Part shown: piece by piece, positions 1 through 7,207 of the stretch
Layout of the letters: each line of letters starts with the position of its first letter
Position numbering within the stretch: the stretch's first letter is position 1
Assembly (NCBI GenBank): GCA_002790175.1
Contig: PFUQ01000062.1
Span: 1-11,621 of the forward strand
Direction of reading: 5' to 3'
Length of the DNA stretch: 11,621 bases
DNA from: Flavobacteriales bacterium CG_4_9_14_3_um_filter_32_8
GTDB lineage: Bacteria > Bacteroidota > Bacteroidia > Flavobacteriales_E > Vicingaceae
Notes under the pieces: generated by a model
Seen by the model: the letters and a program-made list of their open reading frames with translations, nothing else
Database searches by the model: none
Told to the model about the DNA's origin: nothing
Position numbers and translations under genes: made by a program

Positions 1-1
1 A

Positions 2-70
2 CCCGATGTTGGTGAAAGAACATTAAAATGGTTTGGTGTGATTAAACCAACTGACTTAAATGGATTTTAG
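2..70 (+). CDS. C-terminal end of an unidentified protein (partial)
   Basis: An open frame enters from the left edge and ends at TAG 68-70. The 22 visible residues include LKWFGVIKPTDLNGF at the end. This is too little to assign a family. It lies 40 bases before a PorV/PorQ-family gene on the same strand, so co-transcription is plausible. In some Bacteroidota the sortase gene porU precedes porV, so a PorU-type protein is one possibility, but nothing in this fragment proves it. No domain, signal or membrane segment can be judged. Confidence 0.55.
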   Translation, partial: PDVGERTLKWFGVIKPTDLNGF

Positions 71-110
71 AAAAATAATTATTACAATAGTTACAACATA
101 ATTTATAAAA

Positions 111-1196
111 ATGGAAAAAATTAAATTAGCTATCATATTAGCAATAACATTTTGTTATTCTATAATTGCAGTTGGAGGTAATGAAGATAGAGCTGGTGAA
201 GCAGGTGCTTCTCAATTATTGATAAATCCTTGGACTAGAAGTGTTGGTTTTGGCGGAGCAAATACTGCTTCAGCTACTGGCTTAGAAGCTATGGGACTTA
301 ACATTGCAGGAATGGCTTATACTAGAAATTTGGAATTATTAGTGAATCACAAAAGATATTTTGTTGGATCTGGAATTAATATCAATTCTTTTGGATTTGC
401 TAAGAAAGTTGGAGAAACTGGTGTTATTGGTCTATCTATAATGAGTATGAATTTTGGTGATATTGATATTACTGAAGTTAATCTTCCTGAAGGTGGAATA
501 GGAACTTTTTCTCCTAAATATACAACTATGGATTTAGGATATGCTAAAACTTTTTCTAAAAGTATTTCTGGTGGTTTAAGCATGAGAATTATCAGTGAAT
601 CTATTCCAAATGCTTCTACAAGAGGAATTGCTTTTGATGCTGGCGTTAGATATGTGACTGGCGATAATGACCAAGTAAAATTTGGTATTGCTTTAAAAAA
701 TGTTGGTCCTACTATGAAATATTCTGGAGACGGATTGTCATTTACAGAAACCAACGATAATGTTGGATTTGATGTTTCTTCAACTCAAGATCATAGAGCT
801 GCATCCTACCAATTACCTTCTTTGTTAAATATTGGTGCTTCTTATGATATTTATATTTCTCCAAAAATTGATTCTACTAGTAAAGCAATTACTGCCAATC
901 ATAAAGTAACCGTTGCAGGTAACTTTACTTCTAATTCTTTTACCAAAGATCAATACAGATTTGGTTTGGAATATTCTTTCCGAAATATGTTTATGCTAAG
1001 AGGTGGGTATGTTCTTGAACAAAGCACATGGTTTAATTCTGAAAAAAGAACATCTGCATATACTGGACCAGCTTTTGGAGCTTCTTTTATTGCTCCAGTG
1101 GGTAAAAAAGGAACTACATTTGATGTGCATTATGCCTATCAAATGACTGAAAATTTTTCAGGAGTTCATAGCATTGGAATTATGTTTGATTTATAA
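111..1196 (+). CDS. PorV/PorQ-family outer-membrane protein (type IX secretion related)
   Basis: A 361-residue protein with a signal peptide: lysines at 3 and 5, a hydrophobic core at about 6-21, and probable cleavage soon after. The mature N-terminus holds the family pattern: AGASQLL near 31-37, then a Gly/Ala-rich stretch (SVGFGGANTASATGLEAMGLN) at about 44-64, ending before an NIAGMAY segment that matches the usual 'NPAGLA' loop. The rest alternates short polar and hydrophobic runs and ends in Phe-Asp-Leu, as expected for a beta-barrel. Family members are FadL-like barrels. PorV itself shuttles substrates from the type IX translocon to the sortase, while many paralogues have no proven role. 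The sequence differs enough from classical PorV that I do not give the symbol. The ATG at 111 is the only start that keeps the signal peptide. No Shine-Dalgarno site is seen. The gene ends just before a strong terminator. Confidence 0.8.
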   Translation: MEKIKLAIILAITFCYSIIAVGGNEDRAGEAGASQLLINPWTRSVGFGGANTASATGLEAMGLNIAGMAYTRNLELLVNHKRYFVGSGININSFGFAKKVGETGVIGLSIMSMNFGDIDITEVNLPEGGIGTFSPKYTTMDLGYAKTFSKSISGGLSMRIISESIPNASTRGIAFDAGVRYVTGDNDQVKFGIALKNVGPTMKYSGDGLSFTETNDNVGFDVSSTQDHRAASYQLPSLLNIGASYDIYISPKIDSTSKAITANHKVTVAGNFTSNSFTKDQYRFGLEYSFRNMFMLRGGYVLEQSTWFNSEKRTSAYTGPAFGASFIAPVGKKGTTFDVHYAYQMTENFSGVHSIGIMFDL

Positions 1197-1220
1197 TTTC
1201 TAATAAAATATTTTTAAATG

Positions 1221-1250
1221 AAGAGAACTCTATTTTAGGGTTCTCTTTTT
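1221..1250 (+). terminator. Intrinsic terminator after the PorV/PorQ-family gene
   Basis: Positions 1221-1231 pair with 1237-1247 as an 11-bp stem (one G-U pair at 1229/1239) around a 5-base loop. The stem is followed directly by T residues, giving TTTTT at 1246-1250. It lies 24 bases after the stop codon at 1196. Only 19 bases separate its end from the greA start, so greA needs a promoter overlapping the hairpin, or lives on read-through. Confidence 0.85.
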
Positions 1251-1269
1251 AGCTTTAAAGGAACGAACT

Positions 1270-1743
1270 ATGGCACAGATTAATTATTACACAGCAGAAG
1301 GACTCAAAAAACTTAATGATGAGTTAAACTATATGATTAGCGTAGAAAGAGGTAAAATTTCTGCCCAAATTGCGGAGGCACGAGATAAAGGAGATTTATC
1401 TGAAAATGCAGAATATGATGCTGCCAAAGAAGCTCAAGGTTTATTAGAATTGAAGATTTCAAAGCTTGAAACAGTTTTAGCAACTGCCCGAGTGATAGAT
1501 GAATCTCAATTAGATTTATCGAAGGCATTGATTTTATCAAAAGTTAAAATTAAGAACATCTTAAATGGTTCTATAATGGAATATACATTAGTATCTGAAA
1601 AAGAAGCTGATTTAAAACAAAAGAAAATTTCTGTAGATTCTCCTATTGGTGAAGGATTGTTAGGAAAATCTATTGGAGATGTAGCAGAAGTAAAGATTCC
1701 TTCTGGTGTAATAAAATTTGAAATATTAGAAATTTCTAGGTAA
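1270..1743 (+). CDS. greA: Transcription elongation factor GreA
   Basis: A 157-residue protein, the normal GreA length. An N-terminal coiled coil covers about 8-75. Its tip carries the signature DKGDLSENAEYDAAKE, with the acidic residues D42 and E45 that enter the RNA polymerase secondary channel and promote cleavage of backtracked RNA. The C-terminal FKBP-like domain holds SPIGEGLLGKSIGDVAEV at about 124-141, the usual end of the family. An AAAGGA Shine-Dalgarno-like site at 1257-1262, seven bases before the ATG, supports the start. This is one of only two clear sites in the window. The stop TAA (1741-1743) shares one base with the next ATG, so greA and the HIT gene are probably translationally coupled. 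Confidence 0.96.
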   Translation: MAQINYYTAEGLKKLNDELNYMISVERGKISAQIAEARDKGDLSENAEYDAAKEAQGLLELKISKLETVLATARVIDESQLDLSKALILSKVKIKNILNGSIMEYTLVSEKEADLKQKKISVDSPIGEGLLGKSIGDVAEVKIPSGVIKFEILEISR

Positions 1744-2132
1744 TGGAATCTGTTTTTACTAAAATTATTAGAAAAGAAATTCCTGCTTATATTATTGAAG
1801 AAAATGAGCATTTTATTGCTTTTTTAGATGTATTCCCTATAGCTTACGGTCATACCTTGATTGTTCCTAAAAAACAAATAGATTATATTTTTGATATTGA
1901 GAATAGTTCTTTTGCTGAATTATGGATTTTTGCAAAGAAAATTGCTGCAAAAATTGAAAAAGCAGTAATTTGTAAAAGAATTGGAATTGCTGTTATCGGT
2001 TTAGAAGTTCCTCATGCCCATATTCATTTAGTTCCATTAAATAAGGTAGAGGATATTAATTTTTCTCGTCCTAAATTAAAGTTCGAAGAGAGTGAATTAG
2101 TAGCAATTCAAAAAAAAATTATTAATTCTTAA
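1743..2132 (+). CDS. HIT-family nucleotide hydrolase/transferase
   Basis: A 129-residue histidine-triad protein. The N-terminus VFTKIIRKEIPAYIIEE and the YGHTLIVPK strand (35-43) are typical of the Hint/HinT-like branch. The catalytic triad is HAHIHLV at 91-97, with H91, H93 and H95. In the family the middle region histidine attacks the alpha-phosphate of nucleotidyl substrates such as AMP-lysine or phosphoramidates. The exact substrate cannot be read from the sequence. The ATG overlaps the greA stop by one base, a pairing I recall from other Bacteroidota. The stop TAA shares the TTAA at 2129-2132 with the ruvC stop on the other strand, so there is no room for a conventional terminator between the two. 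Confidence 0.93.
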   Translation: MESVFTKIIRKEIPAYIIEENEHFIAFLDVFPIAYGHTLIVPKKQIDYIFDIENSSFAELWIFAKKIAAKIEKAVICKRIGIAVIGLEVPHAHIHLVPLNKVEDINFSRPKLKFEESELVAIQKKIINS

Positions 2133-2683
2133 GATTTAGTTCGCTTGGGATTGTTTTTTACAAAAGATTCCCACCCTGAATAAATTTTAGTTGAGTCGGA
2201 TTTTCCCATCTGAAAATAATGACAGACAGCTACTGCTAATCCATCTGTTGCATCCAAATGTTTAGGCAAGGATTTTAATTTTAATAGTTGAACCAACATT
2301 GCCGCAACTTGTTCTTTAGAAGCTGTACCTCTTCCAGTAATGGATTGTTTTATTTTTCTTGGAGCATACTCACTTACTGGAATTTCTTTTGATAAAGCTA
2401 CCGCCATCGAAATGCCTTGAGCTCTACCTAATTTTAGCATCGATTGTGGATTTTTTCCCATAAATGGTGCTTCAATTGCAAATTCATCAGGTTGATATTC
2501 ATTGATGAGATAATGAGTTCGTTCAAATATTTTTTTTAATTTTAAAAAATGAGTTTCTAATTTATTTAATTCAATAGAACCCATTGCCACTAAGCTCATC
2601 TTATTATCTTTAATATGAATAATACCATATCCCATTACAGTTGTACCAGGGTCAATTCCTAATATTATTTTATCTTTAGTCAC
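2129..2683 (-). CDS. ruvC: Holliday junction resolvase RuvC
   Basis: With a GTG start at 2683 the protein has 184 residues, close to the usual 160-190. The RNase H-like fold begins at once: IILGIDPGTTVMGYG, with first catalytic Asp at 11. E71 in FAIEAPFMGKN is the second catalytic residue, and D144/D147 in HLDATDGLAVAVCH close the active site. PRKIKQSITGRGTASKEQV (108-126) is the conserved DNA-contact region. RuvC is a dimer that cuts four-way junctions moved by RuvAB in recombinational repair. An ATG at 2779 is in frame but would add a 32-residue hydrophobic leader (VILIRKLIYLYNLLFF) unknown in the family and deeper overlap with the divergent gene, so I chose GTG. No ruvA or ruvB lies nearby. 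Confidence 0.94.
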   Translation of the reverse strand: MTKDKIILGIDPGTTVMGYGIIHIKDNKMSLVAMGSIELNKLETHFLKLKKIFERTHYLINEYQPDEFAIEAPFMGKNPQSMLKLGRAQGISMAVALSKEIPVSEYAPRKIKQSITGRGTASKEQVAAMLVQLLKLKSLPKHLDATDGLAVAVCHYFQMGKSDSTKIYSGWESFVKNNPKRTKS

Positions 2684-2726
2684 AATAATAAAACTTAAAC
2701 GTATATTATTTATTAATCGATAATTT

Positions 2727-3677
2727 TTGAAAAACAATAAATTATACAAATATATTAATTTCCTTATCAGAATTACCATTGGTGTTTTTGCTGTTTGGTT
2801 AATATATGATAAAACAAAAGATAATTTTAATGGTACTTTTCAACAAACAATTCTTAAGGAGATAAATTTTTATTTAATTGGAATTGTAATAATCATGATG
2901 GTCTTAAATTGGGGGTTAGAAGCTTTTAAGTGGCGATATTCAATAAGAAAGGTTCAAGAAATATCATTTTTTAAAGCTTTTAGGATTACGATTACTGGAA
3001 TAACTTTAGGATTGATAACACCAAATAGAATAGGGGAAATTCCTTCAAGAGCATTGTTGTTAAATAGGCAATTGTTTAAAGAATTAACATTAAAAACAAT
3101 TGTTTCGAGTTTTAGTCAAGTTCTAATAACTCTACTTTTAGGAGTAATAGGATTAATGTTCTCATACCATCTGCTTTATCTTGGAGTTCATCCGATTATT
3201 TTAATAGTTGTATTAATTATGTCCACACTACTTTTATTTTTAATTTATTTTAGGGTTAATAAATTGGATTTTTTTTTAAACAAGATAAGGTATTTCAGAA
3301 AGCAAGAAATAGTTTTTGCATTATCAGAGTTTTCCTCCTTAGAACTTTCAATTATTTTATTAATGAGTACCATTAGATATATTGTTTTTACTGTTCAATT
3401 TTATCTTATTTTAACTGCTTTCAGTATTACATTATCTTCAATAAATGATGTGATGTTAATTCCAGTTTGTTTTATGTTTGCTTCATTTATCCCAACCCTA
3501 TTAATTTCAGAGATAGGAGTGAGAGGTGCAGTTGCTGTATTTGTATTTGGAACAATTTCTAATTTAGAAATACAAATAATAATGGCATCTATTTTACTGT
3601 GGTTGATAAACATTGCTTTACCTGCATTAATAGGAATTTTCAATCTAAAAGAAATTAAACTTTTTAAAGAAAATTGA
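2727..3677 (+). CDS. Flippase-like integral membrane protein (lysylphosphatidylglycerol synthase TM-region family)
   Basis: A 316-residue protein made almost entirely of membrane segments; I count about eight, the first at about 13-26. It resembles the N-terminal half of MprF and the AglD/YbhN-like family: GITLGLITPNRIGEIPSRALLL at about 91-112 matches the conserved 'tPgrvGE' motif, and ISEIGVRGAVAVFVFG at about 260-275 matches the second conserved Gly/Glu motif. There is no soluble aminoacyltransferase domain, so it does not make lysyl-PG. Members are thought to move lipids or polyprenyl-linked sugars across the membrane, but few are tested. The start is TTG at 2727, because an in-frame TAA lies at 2721-2723 and the first internal Met would remove the first membrane helix. 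The stop overlaps the next gene's TTG by 4 bases, which suggests joint work with the glycosyltransferase. Confidence 0.82.
   Translation: MKNNKLYKYINFLIRITIGVFAVWLIYDKTKDNFNGTFQQTILKEINFYLIGIVIIMMVLNWGLEAFKWRYSIRKVQEISFFKAFRITITGITLGLITPNRIGEIPSRALLLNRQLFKELTLKTIVSSFSQVLITLLLGVIGLMFSYHLLYLGVHPIILIVVLIMSTLLLFLIYFRVNKLDFFLNKIRYFRKQEIVFALSEFSSLELSIILLMSTIRYIVFTVQFYLILTAFSITLSSINDVMLIPVCFMFASFIPTLLISEIGVRGAVAVFVFGTISNLEIQIIMASILLWLINIALPALIGIFNLKEIKLFKEN
2747..2754 (-). promoter_or_regulatory. ruvC: Candidate -7 element for ruvC
   Basis: Read on the minus strand this is TATATTTG, a perfect match to the Bacteroidota -7 consensus TAnnTTTG. It would give a leader of about 55 bases before the GTG at 2683. 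It lies inside the start of the divergent flippase-like gene, and I see no TTG-type -33 box at the right distance. Such matches are common by chance in AT-rich DNA. Confidence 0.25.
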
Positions 3678-4798
3678 TAGTTATTATTTCTATATTATTT
3701 CTAATAACAACAATTTATTTCTGTTCACTTCTTTTAATAATAATTGGATTCAATAACATGAAGAAAGAAGGGGTAAATCAATTATTTAATACGTTGGAAA
3801 ATAAAATATCGGTGATTATTCCAGTTAGAAATGAAGCAGATAATATTGCTCGTTGCTTAGATTCATTATCAAACCAAAATTATAATAAAGCAAATTTCGA
3901 AGTTATTATAATTGATGACCATTCTACAGATAATACCTCCGAAATAGTAATTAACTATTTTAAAAATAGTGAATTAAATAGTAGATTTTATCAATTGGAA
4001 AATACTTATACTAAAAAAGAAGGGTTAAAATGTGGAATTGAAAAATCAAACTATAATATTATTTCCTCCACCGATGCTGATTGTATTTTGCCATCAAATT
4101 GGCTTTTTAATATTTCTATACAAATTAATAAAAAAGCTGACATGATATTGGGACCAGTTATATTTAAAGAAAAACCTGGCTTTTTATCAGCATTCCAACA
4201 ACTCGATATGTTAGCAATACAAAGTATAGAGTTTGGTATGTTGTCTTATAAAAAACCAATATTAAACAATGCGGCAAATTTAACTTACTTAAAAGAAAAA
4301 TTTTATGTCGTAAATGGTTTCGATCAGTACAATACTCCTTCTGGAGATGATGTTTTTTTATTGGAGAAGTTTAAAAAGCACAATAAAAATGTTCTTGGTT
4401 CACTAAAAGAAGACTTCATTGTTCTTACCAATCAAGAAACTAGTTTTAGTAGCTTTATCAATCAAAGATTGAGGTGGTCTTCTAAAGCAAAATATTATTC
4501 AAATAGTTGGCTCCTTTTTATCAGCACGATTGTCTTAATTCAAAATATTTCTCTGATTTTCATCTATATTGGAATACTGTTTGTCGAAAAATATTGGATA
4601 ATTCTTTTAATCTTACTGTTTTGTAAATGGCTTATTGATTTTATATTATTATTTTTGGCAGCATCTTTCTTTAAAAGAAAAAAAGTGTTATATTATTTTA
4701 TTCCTGTTCAAGTTGTTTATCCCATATACCTATTATTTGTATGGATAACATCAATAATGATTACATTTGAATGGAAAGGAAGAAACTATAATGGGTAA
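3674..4798 (+). CDS. Membrane-anchored family 2 glycosyltransferase
   Basis: A 374-residue protein with an N-terminal membrane anchor (about 2-25), a GT-A domain and three or four C-terminal membrane segments (about 280-365). GT2 motifs are complete: ISVIIPVRNEADNIARCL (45-62), the nucleotide-binding DDHSTDNT (81-88), the metal-binding DAD at 134-136, GDD at 224-226 for the acceptor base, and QRLRW (264-268), the Q-x-x-R-W signature seen in processive and related membrane GT2 enzymes. The donor and acceptor are unknown; a glycolipid or polysaccharide is likely from the architecture. The start is TTG at 3674 in TTGA, which overlaps the previous stop. The first internal ATG (codon 29) would lose the anchor. 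The coupling to a flippase-like protein is consistent with making and then moving a glycolipid, which is an inference. Confidence 0.88.
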   Translation: MIVIISILFLITTIYFCSLLLIIIGFNNMKKEGVNQLFNTLENKISVIIPVRNEADNIARCLDSLSNQNYNKANFEVIIIDDHSTDNTSEIVINYFKNSELNSRFYQLENTYTKKEGLKCGIEKSNYNIISSTDADCILPSNWLFNISIQINKKADMILGPVIFKEKPGFLSAFQQLDMLAIQSIEFGMLSYKKPILNNAANLTYLKEKFYVVNGFDQYNTPSGDDVFLLEKFKKHNKNVLGSLKEDFIVLTNQETSFSSFINQRLRWSSKAKYYSNSWLLFISTIVLIQNISLIFIYIGILFVEKYWIILLILLFCKWLIDFILLFLAASFFKRKKVLYYFIPVQVVYPIYLLFVWITSIMITFEWKGRNYNG

Positions 4799-6026
4799 AA
4801 AAAAAGGGAACATACCATCAAAATCGTTATCGCAAATTGCATGGAAACGTTTACGAAAGAATAAACTTTCGATGTTTGGACTTTTTATCATTTTCTCTGC
4901 GGCTATGATTGCTATTCTGGGACCTATGGTTCGGCCTGATGGAACACCTATGGCTAATGATCAGGTTATTGAAATATCCGCCAAAAAACCTGGATTTACT
5001 ATTGATTTACTTAAAATTAAAAAAAATCAGAAATATAAAGAAACTAGTTTTTGGGATTTTGTGAATGTGGGTATTGAAAATGATTACACTACCATTCCAA
5101 TCTATGATTATAATTTTGAAGGTTTTAACCTTGTTGTTGAAAAATATACTGGTTCAGATGTTAATAATGGTGCTATTGTTAAATATAATTTGGCAGATAT
5201 AGTTTTCCCTTTAGATCATAATAAAATTATAGAATCGGATGGATTTTTAGATTTTTATTCTTTAGATGAAGGGAAAAAACACATCTCTATTGATGAACTA
5301 AAAACTATTATAAAAGAAAATAATATTGTTACTCAAAAATATTATTTGGGTACCGATAAATACGGAAGAGATTTGTTGAGTAGATTAATGGCTGGAACAT
5401 GGATTTCTTTATTTGTAGGTTTTATTTCTGTATTTATTTCTATTGTTATAGGCATTTCATTAGGAGCTTTGGCTGGTTATTTTAGAGGTTGGTTAGATGA
5501 TGTGATTATGTGGTTTATCAACGTGGTTTGGTCTATTCCAACACTATTGTTAGTCATTGCGATAACGATGGCTTTAGGTAAAGGAACTTGGCAAGTTTTT
5601 ATTGCAGTAGGTTTAACAATGTGGGTTGAAGTTGCGAGGGTAGTTAGAGGTCAGATTTTAAGTTTAAGGGAAAAAGAATTTGTTGAAGCCGGAAGAGCAC
5701 TAGGATTTACTAATTTAAGAATAATTGTTAAACATGTTATTCCTAATGTTTTAGGTCCTGTTATTGTGATTTCTGCAATAAATTTTGCAGCTGCTATTCT
5801 AATTGAAGCTGGGTTAAGCTTCTTAGGTTTTGGAGCCCAACCACCACAGGCAACCTGGGGTAAAATAATAGCCGAACACAAAGGCTATTTGATTACTGGA
5901 AAAGCTTATTTGGCAATATTACCTGGTATAGCCATTATACTAATGGTATTGGCTTTTGTTTTGGTTGGAAATGGGGTTAGAGATGCATTAGATTCTAAAA
6001 CAGTTGATGAACTTCCTGTAGTATAG
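4791..6026 (+). CDS. ABC transporter permease, DppC/OppC type (peptide or nickel family)
   Basis: With ATG at 4791 the protein has 411 residues. AAAGGA at 4775-4780, ten bases upstream, supports this start over an in-frame TTG at 4767. The N-terminal OppC_N helix is at about 28-46 (MFGLFIIFSAAMIAILGP). Next comes a long soluble segment of roughly 140 residues, then LGTDKYGRDLLSRLMAG (186-202), the standard entry to the permease domain. Five helices follow. The EAA loop EAGRALGFTNLRIIVKHVIPN (about 299-319) is the contact for the ATPase, and EAGLSFLGFGAQPPQATWG (339-357) is also typical. E. coli DppC is about 300 residues, so the periplasmic insertion adds about 100. It starts inside the end of the glycosyltransferase gene (8-base overlap). 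No DppB, ATPase or binding protein lies nearby, so the substrate cannot be stated. Confidence 0.92.
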   Translation: MGKKKGNIPSKSLSQIAWKRLRKNKLSMFGLFIIFSAAMIAILGPMVRPDGTPMANDQVIEISAKKPGFTIDLLKIKKNQKYKETSFWDFVNVGIENDYTTIPIYDYNFEGFNLVVEKYTGSDVNNGAIVKYNLADIVFPLDHNKIIESDGFLDFYSLDEGKKHISIDELKTIIKENNIVTQKYYLGTDKYGRDLLSRLMAGTWISLFVGFISVFISIVIGISLGALAGYFRGWLDDVIMWFINVVWSIPTLLLVIAITMALGKGTWQVFIAVGLTMWVEVARVVRGQILSLREKEFVEAGRALGFTNLRIIVKHVIPNVLGPVIVISAINFAAAILIEAGLSFLGFGAQPPQATWGKIIAEHKGYLITGKAYLAILPGIAIILMVLAFVLVGNGVRDALDSKTVDELPVV

Positions 6027-6067
6027 AAAATCAACCCTAGTAAATGGGGGGAGGTAAAATATAGTCA

Positions 6068-6084
6068 AAAAATTTGGCATTTTT
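6068..6084. terminator. Weak candidate bidirectional terminator
   Basis: AAAAAT at 6068-6073 pairs with ATTTTT at 6079-6084 around a five-base loop. The A-tract and T-tract arms would read as a hairpin with U-run on either strand. It sits between two convergent genes, where such a site is expected, but the 6-bp stem has no G-C pair and would be weak. Confidence 0.25.
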
Positions 6085-6102
6085 AATGTTGAAACACATG
6101 TT

Positions 6103-6939
6103 TTATTTGAGTAATACTTTCCAAGCATTTATAGTTTCTCCCTTTGCTAATAAATCTTTTGCTACTTGATGTCTTTCTCCTTTTGGAGCATCATAATTAG
6201 TTATTTCTTGTGCTGTTGGTAAAACTTCAATACTTCCCAAAAGCCCTAAGTCGTTACCAGATAAAATAGAACTATTTCTAATTGCTCGAGGTATTTGATC
6301 AACTCCAATTCCGATGGTGGTTAGTGGTTTTTGAATCTCGAACATCGAATTCTTGTCTGCTCTACAATACCAATTGCCCCCCATTCGGCTAACCAAATCT
6401 ATTTTATGTTGATCTATCATTCTTTTTTCATCTAGTACCTTTTCATTAATGTGAATTCTTAAAACCTCACATATTACTAAATTACCAGCTCCTCCGTTTT
6501 GTCCCAATTCAATAATTTCATTTACCTTACACTCAAATTGAACAGGAGATTCTTTAACCCGAAAAGGTTGAATAGTTTCTGATGGTATAGGAGTTAATCC
6601 AGATTTTATAAATTCATCTATACTTGCATCATAAGGAGAACTCGAAAGCGACATTTGCTGAACAATGTCAAAATTAACCACATTAATTACCACCTCTTTT
6701 GTTGCTTTTACATTGTCAAATGTATTTTTTGTTGCTCCTGTTCGACCACTCCGTGCAGGTGAAAAAACCAAAATAGGAGGATTAGCACTAAATACATTAA
6801 AGAAACTAAATGGGCTTAAATTAGGGATGCCATTTACATCAATTGTACTGGCAAATGCAATAGGTCTTGGTCCAATAGCACCCAATAAATAGTGATGTAA
6901 TTTAGTAATTTCAATTTCCTTTGGGTTAATTGTCAGCAT
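6103..6939 (-). CDS. Flavin reductase family protein (FMN-binding split barrel)
   Basis: A 278-residue protein of the flavin-reductase/DIM6-NTAB family. The FMN-binding split barrel covers about 10-190. GAIGPRPIAFASTID (20-34) holds the conserved PRPIA motif, and NLSPFSFFNVFSANPPILVFSP (40-61) is the second hallmark, where the SPFSFF backbone contacts FMN. RSGRTGATKNTFDNV (63-77) supplies the phosphate-binding Arg/Lys and Thr. The tail after about 190 (LTTIGIGVDQIPRAIRNSSILSGNDLG) is the extension found in longer members. Some homologues supply reduced flavin to monooxygenases, and others are simply flavin-binding of unknown role. No partner oxygenase is visible. The ATG at 6939 is clear. The gene stands alone, convergent to the permease and divergent from the K+ uptake genes. 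Confidence 0.9.
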   Translation of the reverse strand: MLTINPKEIEITKLHHYLLGAIGPRPIAFASTIDVNGIPNLSPFSFFNVFSANPPILVFSPARSGRTGATKNTFDNVKATKEVVINVVNFDIVQQMSLSSSPYDASIDEFIKSGLTPIPSETIQPFRVKESPVQFECKVNEIIELGQNGGAGNLVICEVLRIHINEKVLDEKRMIDQHKIDLVSRMGGNWYCRADKNSMFEIQKPLTTIGIGVDQIPRAIRNSSILSGNDLGLLGSIEVLPTAQEITNYDAPKGERHQVAKDLLAKGETINAWKVLLK

Positions 6940-7180
6940 GTTTTTTTATAAGACTTGGCATTTATGGAATGCTTCGTAAAATTAGTTCATTTTTTCAAAA
7001 ACAACAAATGAATATTAGCAAAGCAGTTTATTTGTGATGTTGAAATTTATAAAAAAGAAAACAAATTTTACTTCAGTAAATTTTGAGGAATGGTTTTGAT
7101 AAGGAATTTTTATCCAAATTGTTATTGAAATGGATTAAATATTTTTACTAAATTAATCGCTTTGTATTCGATAAACTTAA

Positions 7181-7207
7181 CAAACGAACGTGTATATTTG
7201 TCGTTTG
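7181..7207. repeat. Perfect 7-bp inverted repeat around the trkH -7 element
   Basis: CAAACGA at 7181-7187 is the exact reverse complement of TCGTTTG at 7201-7207, with a 13-base spacer. The arms are separated centre to centre by 20 bases, close to two helical turns, as expected for a dimeric repressor site. The repeat encloses the TATATTTG -7 box. The C and G content of the arms makes it stand out from the AT-rich surroundings. Function is inferred. Confidence 0.45.
7193..7200 (+). promoter_or_regulatory. Candidate -7 promoter element for the trkH-trkA operon
   Basis: TATATTTG is a perfect match to the Bacteroidota TAnnTTTG consensus. Transcription would begin near 7205-7208, giving a leader of about 43 bases before the TTG start at 7250. 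The best upstream TTG (7162-7164) is about 28 bases away, longer than the usual 19-21, so the -33 box is poor, which would fit an activated or weak promoter. Confidence 0.45.

Noticed and set aside
347..754. Open frame of 135 codons on the minus strand inside the PorV/PorQ-family gene.
   Set aside because: It is a shadow of the strong plus-strand gene, with no recognisable motif and no independent signals.
2684..2779. N-terminal extension of RuvC from an ATG at 2779.
   Set aside because: It adds 32 hydrophobic and basic residues before the conserved catalytic strand, is not found in the family, and deepens the overlap with the divergent gene.
4767..4790. TTG start eight codons before the permease ATG.
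   Set aside because: The ATG at 4791 has an AAAGGA site at good spacing and gives a normal basic N-terminus. The TTG would increase the overlap with the glycosyltransferase gene.
6044..6056. G-rich run GGGGGGAGG with a perfect Shine-Dalgarno-like core, unusual in this AT-rich DNA.
   Set aside because: The nearest ATG is about 30 bases downstream and opens only a short shadow frame over the convergent gene, so no translated product is supported.
6074..6963. TTGGCATTT occurs at 6074-6082 and 6955-6963, on both sides of the flavin-reductase-family gene, like a target-site duplication.
   Set aside because: Nine bases with no extended flank identity, no inverted ends and no transposase. The gene has ordinary composition, so chance is the better explanation.
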